Source: a virus. From it: a DNA stretch of 43,566 nucleotides. Positions within the stretch are counted from its first letter, which is position 1; every line of letters starts with the position of its first letter. The stretch lies in the IMG/VR virus record IMGVR_UViG_3300043395_003292, positions 1 to 43,566 of that record; one strand, written 5' to 3'. The position numbers and the translations under genes are program-made. The notes beneath the pieces were generated by a model. That model did no database searches, had not been told where the DNA came from, and worked only from the letters and a program-made list of their open reading frames with translations. This document shows positions 38,843-43,566 of this stretch, piece by piece.

Positions 38843-39192
38843 CCTACCCCCTAATCAAAGAGCTTGGGCTTGATCTAGATGTTTTTGCAAACTATCAGAA
38901 CTGCGAAAACTGGTACGTCCGCGCCGCCGACCTAGAGCGAGTTTTGAGTCAGGGTGTGTATATGTCTATGCCGCCGCGCAAAGATACCGATGGTCTATGG
39001 GCGGCACATGAAACTGTGATTGGTGAAACATTAATAGGACACACCCACACCGGCCTGTTGATCGGCGTAAAACCAATTCAGCGAGATACGGCTGAGGGTT
39101 TGCTTAGAGAGTTAGTAAACGAGTCTACAAGCATCGGGCAAAAAGGCAGCGATTTACTTGAACGCGCACGCAAACTTCTGGAGCAAAAATGA
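38839..39192 (+). CDS. Hypothetical protein
   Basis: The 117-residue protein overlaps neighbours by four bases. Mixed alpha-beta with HTHTGLLIGVKPI and a helical end. No known motif. Confidence 0.6.
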   Translation: MTYPLIKELGLDLDVFANYQNCENWYVRAADLERVLSQGVYMSMPPRKDTDGLWAAHETVIGETLIGHTHTGLLIGVKPIQRDTAEGLLRELVNESTSIGQKGSDLLERARKLLEQK

Positions 39193-39425
39193 TAACCCGC
39201 GAAGCGCTCGACAAGGTGAGGGATGAGTTGGCGGCGAAACTAGCGACAGTTGATAACCCTGACTTTGAGAATGGTTTCGACGCCGCAGTCGAGATGCTTT
39301 GGCCGGTGATTGAAGCATGCGAAAAACAGCGATGTAAGTGCTCGCGCGGCAGCGGCACCATTGTGACGATTTCTTTTGAAGAAATATTCGACGCCCTCGC
39401 CGAACTGAAGGAGAAGTTGAAGTGA
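39189..39425 (+). CDS. Hypothetical protein
   Basis: The 78-residue helical protein (REALDKVRDELAAKL; Cys pair in CEKQRCKCSRG). In an overlapping chain. Unknown. Confidence 0.58.
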   Translation: MITREALDKVRDELAAKLATVDNPDFENGFDAAVEMLWPVIEACEKQRCKCSRGSGTIVTISFEEIFDALAELKEKLK

Positions 39426-39658
39426 AGGACCAGGTTGTTATGTCAAAAGTAAATGGGCATCTAGCGATAGCCATACCTCTTTACCGGCGTCACGAGATGG
39501 ACGACACAACGTTACCTTCGCCAGATGCGACCTACAGGATAAAAATGATTTGCGAAGAAGACAAGCCGATTGCGTATGTGATTGATGTGGGCTATGCGCG
39601 CCAGTTGGTCAACTATGTTTTCGCTCACGACAATTTAGAATTTTTAGGAGACCTATGA
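39422..39658 (+). CDS. Hypothetical protein
   Basis: The 78-residue protein starts at GTG 39422 overlapping the previous stop. Alpha-beta (YRIKMICEEDKPIAYVIDVG). Unknown. Confidence 0.58.
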   Translation: MKDQVVMSKVNGHLAIAIPLYRRHEMDDTTLPSPDATYRIKMICEEDKPIAYVIDVGYARQLVNYVFAHDNLEFLGDL

Positions 39659-39927
39659 AAACCCTAAACGAGACTTTAGAAGAAATTGAAAAACGGGCGG
39701 AGGCTGTGACGCAAGCGCCGCTTGACCATCCATGCATGCTTGAATGCAGTGGTTGGCGCCAAGGATATGAACGCGGAAAAGCGGACACTAGCCCTGACCG
39801 CACTAAACTTCTCGTGATGCTGAGGCTGGCGATTGAGCAACGAGACGCCATGTACGACGGCGGGTGTCACGACCAAAACGCTGAACGCATGAACAACGAA
39901 CTCCTAAAGCTGGCGGGTGGGGAATGA
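39655..39927 (+). CDS. Hypothetical protein
   Basis: The 90-residue helical protein with Cys and His (HPCMLECSGW; YDGGCHDQN). Preceded by AGGAG. Unknown. Confidence 0.58.
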   Translation: MKTLNETLEEIEKRAEAVTQAPLDHPCMLECSGWRQGYERGKADTSPDRTKLLVMLRLAIEQRDAMYDGGCHDQNAERMNNELLKLAGGE

Positions 39928-40151
39928 CCCTCGAAGAACTTAAAAAAGCGATATTAACTCTAGACGGAGTTGAGGCGAGAACAGATAAGTTTCCAGAAAG
40001 AAAACCAGAAATCAAACACTGGTTATGTTTTTTCTTCCACAATTGGCGCTATTTTTATTGGCCCCCGACTCACTATTTTCCGTTTGAGCACAGGAAGTGT
40101 TTACGCTGTAACAAAATGCAGACCAATACTTTTCCGTGGGGTTTCAAATGA
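39924..40151 (+). CDS. Hypothetical aromatic-rich protein
   Basis: The 75-residue protein has a helical start, then an aromatic-rich segment (HWLCFFFHNWRYFYWPP) and a CLRC pair. Might associate with membrane or bind metal. Unknown. Confidence 0.55.
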   Translation: MTLEELKKAILTLDGVEARTDKFPERKPEIKHWLCFFFHNWRYFYWPPTHYFPFEHRKCLRCNKMQTNTFPWGFK

Positions 40152-40420
40152 CACTTCGCGAACAAGTCCTTAAGGCGGCTAAATTTAATCCTTGCAGCAC
40201 AGAAGGGCGCGTCTACTGGGATAAGCGTGGCAAAGTTCTAGGCGAAACTATTTACGGCAGCGAAGAAAACGCCCGCCTAATCCCGCTCATCGAAGCGTTG
40301 GGTAATTTAGCCACATTCGCTCTGGCTTACAGAAAAATACTTCATGATTTTACGCCTTCTGCTATCGCAATTGACGAGGCTAAAGCCAAACTCGAGGCGC
40401 TCTTGGGGGAGGGTGTGTGA
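40148..40420 (+). CDS. Hypothetical protein
   Basis: A 90-residue product is read from ATG 40148 (ATGA overlap). Helical, with SEENARLIPLIEALGNLA. Unknown. Confidence 0.58.
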   Translation: MTLREQVLKAAKFNPCSTEGRVYWDKRGKVLGETIYGSEENARLIPLIEALGNLATFALAYRKILHDFTPSAIAIDEAKAKLEALLGEGV

Positions 40421-40665
40421 TGGCAAAACCTAAGGAACTGAGCGAAGCGGATTTCAAAAAAGCAGTTGATTCGACTCGCGACGAAATAATTCAACTCATT
40501 GAAAACAAACTAGATAGTTTAGGACTCTCTAGAGAAAAACATTCGAAATCACGGTGGCTCTTTTGGGGCAGAATCGTAAACGTCCTGTTTGTCTGCCACT
40601 ATAATATTGTTTTTCACAAAGCTGCAGAGGGTCTGGTTAACCACGAAAGGCCAAGCGATGAGTGA
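40420..40665 (+). CDS. Hypothetical protein with hydrophobic segment
   Basis: An 81-residue product from ATG 40420 (GTG 40417 also possible). Charged helical N-terminus, then WLFWGRIVNVLFVCHYNIVF, which may be membrane-associated. Unknown. Confidence 0.55.
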   Translation: MAKPKELSEADFKKAVDSTRDEIIQLIENKLDSLGLSREKHSKSRWLFWGRIVNVLFVCHYNIVFHKAAEGLVNHERPSDE

Positions 40666-41278
40666 CGAGAAAAAGCCGAGGGTTTTCTACGCTGTTTGGG
40701 AAAACGAAGAAGAGGGTGACGACGGGTACAAGTCGGGCGCCATTTCAACTGAAGGTGGGGGCAATTTATATTGGTGCGACAATCAATTTAGAGTCATCGA
40801 ATACTCGGCCTATCTCGACCTTCAGGCGACTAACACTTTATTGCATGTGGATTTGCAGGGACTCCGCGAAGAGAATGCGCGGCTGAAAGTTTACGAAAAA
40901 ACCATTTATGACTACGTCCAGTGTACCGGAAACACATCGCCAAAAACTCTTGGCTTTCATGTAGCCCAGGCGCTTGTGATGGATCATGCGGCGCTCAAGG
41001 TTAAGGTTGAGCGGCTGATAAACGAGCGCCCTGCCGGTATCGCTAACGGTTGGCGACTCGAACGCGACCGTGCACTCGCCATCGCGAAGAAATTGGCGGG
41101 GGCGTTGGAGTACGAATTGGACGGCGCCTGTGAGCATGAGGACACGAGACCAGGCAACGGACGCGAATGGTGTCACACTTGTTCAGCTTGGATTTACCCT
41201 AGCGACAGAAAGGCCCGCGCTGAAAGTCATGAGGCGCTTGAACAATTCAGGCGCGAGTTTGGGGAGGAAAAATCATGA
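40658..41278 (+). CDS. Hypothetical protein
   Basis: I start this 206-residue product at ATG 40658 (GAAAGG upstream), not the upstream ATG 40589. N-terminal beta part (RVFYAVWENEEEGDDGY), a coiled-coil-like middle (LREENARLKVYEKTI), and a possible zinc site (CEHEDTRPGN, then WCHTCSAW). Unknown. Confidence 0.6.
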   Translation: MSDEKKPRVFYAVWENEEEGDDGYKSGAISTEGGGNLYWCDNQFRVIEYSAYLDLQATNTLLHVDLQGLREENARLKVYEKTIYDYVQCTGNTSPKTLGFHVAQALVMDHAALKVKVERLINERPAGIANGWRLERDRALAIAKKLAGALEYELDGACEHEDTRPGNGREWCHTCSAWIYPSDRKARAESHEALEQFRREFGEEKS

Positions 41279-41430
41279 ACTTAAGCCAATCCGCATGCGC
41301 GGTACTTCTGATCCTGCTTTTAACTTACATCAGCGTGTCGGCAAAGCGCGCCGATCAAATAGAACACTTGAAGAACGAACTGACCGTACTTAAAGAAGAA
41401 TGCATCGGTGTCCCGGGGGTGAAGTTATGA
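41275..41430 (+). CDS. Small membrane protein with coiled coil
   Basis: A 51-residue frame starts at ATG 41275 (GGGGAGG upstream, ATGA overlap). Residues about 7-23 are hydrophobic (ACAVLLILLLTYISVSA), then a charged helix (ADQIEHLKNELTVLKEE). Type II membrane layout. Unknown. Confidence 0.55.
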   Translation: MNLSQSACAVLLILLLTYISVSAKRADQIEHLKNELTVLKEECIGVPGVKL

Positions 41431-41726
41431 CGGTACGTGAAGCGCTTAAAGAAGCCTTGGACCGCGAGGGCAGCGAGGTCTTTCTTTCAAAAAGTCTAAT
41501 TGCCAAGGTCTTGGAACTGCTTGGCCCTGAGCCCGACATCGAAGGCCACCAGCATGCGCCAATTAGGAGTATCGCTGACTTCCATAAGCGCTACGGCTGC
41601 CATGATCTGTGGCATGTGCCAAATAGCGTCTCATATCACGTCTACCTTCAATGCCCGAGCTGCAGCCAAACTCATCCTGAACCATGGAAACTACAGAAGA
41701 TCCCGGGCGACGGAACCGGGTGTTGA
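41427..41726 (+). CDS. Hypothetical protein
   Basis: A 99-residue product is read from ATG 41427 (ATGA overlap). N-terminal helix, then a His/Cys-rich part (HDLWHVPNSVSYHVYLQCPSC). Its stop lies inside the left arm of the inverted repeat at 41722. Confidence 0.58.
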   Translation: MTVREALKEALDREGSEVFLSKSLIAKVLELLGPEPDIEGHQHAPIRSIADFHKRYGCHDLWHVPNSVSYHVYLQCPSCSQTHPEPWKLQKIPGDGTGC

Positions 41727-41827
41727 TATCACTTTAGAAACGCGAGGACACCGAACCAGGTCCGGGAGCCGATCCCTTTCCGTGATGTTCGGGCCTCACG
41801 CCGGACTTTATTTCGGATGATATCAAC
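41722..41827. promoter_or_regulatory. Nested inverted repeats between convergent genes
   Basis: Outer arms GTTGATATCA (41722-41731) and TGATATCAAC (41818-41827) are a perfect 10-bp pair. Inside are GTCCGG/CCGGAC (41760-41765, 41801-41806) and CGTGA/TCACG (41781-41785, 41796-41800). The stop codons of both convergent genes lie in the outer arms. No T-run follows. It may be a bidirectional terminator or mRNA 3'-end stabiliser. Confidence 0.55.
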
Positions 41828-42041
41828 GCTTTCTTAATCCGCCGGCCGGCGCCTTCGACTTCTCTTTGCATTGGCCTTTATCGATGAGTCCAACGGTGAT
41901 GCCTGCGCATTCCATACCCTTGGTCGCACAAATGGCATCGCACTTTTCAAGCGCGTACTTGTGGCAGCCTGGCTTAATCAACAAGGTCATGAATAAAAGC
42001 CAAACCGCAAAAAAGGTCCATGGACTAGAGAGCCGTCTCAT
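41823..42041 (-). CDS. Small Cys-rich membrane or secreted protein
   Basis: The 72-residue protein starts at ATG 42041, overlapping the upstream gene's stop. Hydrophobic N-terminus (FFAVWLLFMTLLIKPGC), then a Cys-rich part (EKCDAICATKGMECAG). Could be a lipoprotein or a disulfide-bonded periplasmic peptide. Unknown. Confidence 0.55.
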   Translation of the reverse strand: MRRLSSPWTFFAVWLLFMTLLIKPGCHKYALEKCDAICATKGMECAGITVGLIDKGQCKEKSKAPAGGLRKR

Positions 42042-42415
42042 TTCTTTAAATTCCTATGAAGAAGAAGCTCCACCGTGTCGTAAATCTCTTTCCTGATGTC
42101 TGATTTGTGGGCCATCGTGGCTTTGACCACTTCGATGTCTTTGATAAGGGTGTTGAGGTTCTCTGTCATCTTATTGATTTGAGCAGCAGAGGCGCTTTGA
42201 TTTCGCTCTCTCGTGCTCCACCAAACATTGAATAAGATCGCGACCACGTTGCCAATAGCAATCCAGAAGAGTGATTGCTGAACGAGTTCGGTAATGACAG
42301 CCGTCAGTTGGCCGCCGGCCACGGGCACTTTCGGCCCCACAATGGCATTGGCCCAGGCCTTAGTGGCGTACGTCGATATCGCAATAAACGATAGAAGCCC
42401 AAGAATCCTTTTCAT
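42038..42415 (-). CDS. Membrane protein with signal-like N-terminus and coiled coil
   Basis: A 125-residue product is read from ATG 42415, not the longer frame to 42499. A signal-like start (ILGLLSFIAISTYATKAWA) is followed by one transmembrane helix (SLFWIAIGNVVAILFNVWW) and a long charged helix (INKMTENLNTLIKDIEVV). It could be a holin-like or spanin-like envelope protein. No family assigned. Confidence 0.55.
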   Translation of the reverse strand: MKRILGLLSFIAISTYATKAWANAIVGPKVPVAGGQLTAVITELVQQSLFWIAIGNVVAILFNVWWSTRERNQSASAAQINKMTENLNTLIKDIEVVKATMAHKSDIRKEIYDTVELLLHRNLKK

Positions 42416-42557
42416 CCTCGATCGCCTTTTGAACGACTTCCTTTGCGATCCGAGTGGCAAGGCGCAAGATTTCGCCTTCGAACTCCCTGATCGCCTCATC
42501 GTTCAAATTCTCCTCTAAAATCGCTACGATTTTTTCTTCCCAATCCTTTAATTGCAT
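42360..42557 (-). CDS. Hypothetical helical protein
   Basis: The 65-residue frame overlaps the next gene by 56 bases in another frame. Highly charged helix (KDWEEKIVAILEENLNDEAI). Ribosome site weak, so translation is uncertain. Nothing clear in 42558-42688 apart from a short CGACA-TACG-TGTCG hairpin. Confidence 0.42.
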   Translation of the reverse strand: MQLKDWEEKIVAILEENLNDEAIREFEGEILRLATRIAKEVVQKAIEDEKDSWASIVYCDIDVRH

Positions 42558-42688
42558 CGGTGCTCGAGGACGAGATCAATTGGCCCCCAGAAGCCTCTCG
42601 TCCGTGATCAGCCCCAGGGAAAAGATTTCTAATACAGTTTATCACACGACATACGTGTCGGCGGGACTAGGGAGTGGTCTGTAGAGCC

Positions 42689-42907
42689 TTAAGCCGAGAT
42701 TTCACCGCTATCAAGCATGCGCTCGATTTTGTTCATCGCCTTTTCAAGACCGACGCGCGCCTCTTCATTTAAGATTTTCTTGTGCGGCTTGCTCATTGCC
42801 TCAAGTCGGCCTGCGATTCGTTGGTAGCGCGCCTTCTGGGACTTCGTGCAAGTGACCGGAATGTGGTCGATAATGGGCTCTCGCACTTCGATTTTCGCTC
42901 TTGCCAT
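42689..42907 (-). CDS. Small basic regulator, possibly ribbon-helix-helix
   Basis: The 72-residue protein starts at ATG 42907, with AAGGAG eight bases upstream. After a short basic N-terminus, IPVTCTKSQKARYQRIAGRL could be the strand and first helix, and NEEARVGLEKAMNKIERML the second, of a CopG/Arc-type dimer. Its upstream region holds a tandem 9-mer element also found before the cargo operon, so it may repress itself and that operon. Fold assignment is tentative. Confidence 0.5.
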   Translation of the reverse strand: MARAKIEVREPIIDHIPVTCTKSQKARYQRIAGRLEAMSKPHKKILNEEARVGLEKAMNKIERMLDSGEISA

Positions 42908-42953
42908 ACGCGAATTCTCCTTCCTTGGATGCGTTCAAATCAAAAGTTTAATT

Positions 42954-42975
42954 GAATTAGAATAAAATTAGAATT
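42954..42975 (+). promoter_or_regulatory. Tandem 9-mer operator-like element, copy 2
   Basis: Plus strand reads G, AATTAGAAT, AA, AATTAGAAT, T, identical over 22 bases to the minus strand at 21555-21576. It lies between the divergent regulator gene (start 42907) and the epimerase (start 43055). Each TAGAAT could also serve as a -10 box for rightward transcription. Confidence 0.65.
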
Positions 42976-43054
42976 GGAAATCCCTGTGCTTAAGCTTTTA
43001 GCATTGTCTTTGAAGACCTCAATCGGATGAGGTTTCGAAGGGGGCCATACGGAC

Positions 43055-43566
43055 GTGGCGAGAAAGTGTCTGGTTACCGGCTTTGCTGGCTTTATCGGTT
43101 CACACCTTTCCGATCGACTCCTCGAAGAGGGTTACACTGTCGTCGGCGTCGACAACTTCTCAACCGGCACCATTGAAAATGTGCAGCGCCTTAACAAAAA
43201 ACACGCAAATCTCCCAGCCGGCCGAATCCACTTCGTCAGAGGAGATCTCGTCGATCGCGACGTCATCTTCGAAATTTTCCGTGTTCACCCTGATATCGAA
43301 TGGGTGTTTCATCAGGCCGCCTTAGGAAGTATTCCAAGAAGTCTTAGAAATCCGCAAAACACGTTCGAGTCAAATGTCGTGGCGTTTAACAACGTACTCG
43401 GCGCGGTCCTGCAGAATCGACAAAACGTAAAGCGGTTCGTCTTTGCGAGCTCAAGCTCCATTTACGGCAAATGTGCGGACGGCGCGCGCGTTGAAACGAT
43501 GGATCCGGTTGGTTGGCAAAAGAATCCCTATGGCGCATCTAAGTACATGAACGAGGTGCAGGCCCT
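43055..43566 (+). CDS. UDP-N-acetylglucosamine 4-epimerase-like SDR protein, 5' part
   Basis: Starts at GTG 43055; runs off the window end and continues at base 128 of the left part. The NAD-binding loop is TGFAGFIG (8-15). VDNFSTG and GDLVDRDVIFEIF follow, then FHQAALGSIPRSLRNP. The SIPRS segment corresponds to the SVPRS of WbpP-type UDP-GlcNAc 4-epimerases, which favours an N-acetylated substrate. Together with the short dehydrogenase this resembles the first steps of UDP-HexNAc uronic acid synthesis. Confidence 0.88.
   Translation, partial: MARKCLVTGFAGFIGSHLSDRLLEEGYTVVGVDNFSTGTIENVQRLNKKHANLPAGRIHFVRGDLVDRDVIFEIFRVHPDIEWVFHQAALGSIPRSLRNPQNTFESNVVAFNNVLGAVLQNRQNVKRFVFASSSSIYGKCADGARVETMDPVGWQKNPYGASKYMNEVQA
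43440..43566. repeat. Terminal direct repeat, right copy
   Basis: Identical to bases 1-127; see the left copy. Confidence 0.93.

Noticed and set aside
1-43566. CRISPR arrays, insertion sequences, rRNA
   Set aside because: No regularly spaced repeats, transposase motifs or rRNA-like segments were seen. The Mu-like head genes are not accompanied by Mu transposase genes.

Overview
The window is a complete temperate tailed-phage genome. Bases 43440-43566 repeat bases 1-127 exactly, so the unique sequence is about 43,439 bp, assembled as a circle and opened inside a sugar-epimerase gene. The head module is Mu-like: a portal fused to a MuF domain, an I-type protease with an in-frame scaffold, a gp36-like connector, and gpG-like and gp37-like proteins. 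The tail has a tube, a frameshifted chaperone and a tape measure but no sheath, so the particle is a siphovirus. The putative spanin pair, amidase endolysin and lipoproteins point to a Gram-negative host, which I cannot name. The attP core copies the 3' end of a tRNA-Arg(UCU) gene with encoded CCA.

Layout. 43055-1923: UDP-sugar epimerase, HNH-AP2 endonuclease and a short nucleotide-sugar dehydrogenase. 1913-10813: Fis-like regulator, terminase, capsid and connectors. 10844-11839: a DUF115/Maf-like putative glycosyltransferase inside the structural operon. 11852-21534: tail, with three large receptor-side proteins. 21622-27073: a cargo operon of radical SAM protein, two small membrane or secreted proteins, cytidylyltransferase-GT2 fusion, two unknowns, DAHP-synthase-family enzyme and methyltransferase-TPR protein. 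27092-28350: lysis. 28331-28930 (minus): lipoprotein moron with its own promoter. 29092-29822: divergent CI/Cro-like switch. 29896-34140: RecE-like/RecT-like recombination, small genes and a cytosine methyltransferase. 34179-35819: Xis-like protein, integrase and attP. 35819-38344: replication and small regulators. 38351-38588: tRNA-Ser(GCU) and a compact structured RNA candidate. 38609-41726: a tightly overlapped run of small unknown genes. 41823-42907 (minus): three small genes, most membrane-linked, and a small basic, possibly ribbon-helix-helix, regulator.

Working together. The unusual content is a dispersed sugar-modification set: epimerase, dehydrogenase, Maf-like protein, CMP-sugar-type cytidylyltransferase fused to GT2, and a DAHP/KDO8P-type synthase. 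My inference is that the phage makes, activates and transfers an ulosonic-acid-like sugar onto the host envelope or its own virion. A 22-bp AT-rich element made of two 9-mers, one helical turn apart, sits about 45 bp upstream of both the cargo operon and the small regulator gene. It could co-regulate them. Hidden coding is frequent: a -1 frameshift, an internal scaffold start, a basic ORF inside the portal gene, and a second protein-like frame across the methyltransferase gene.
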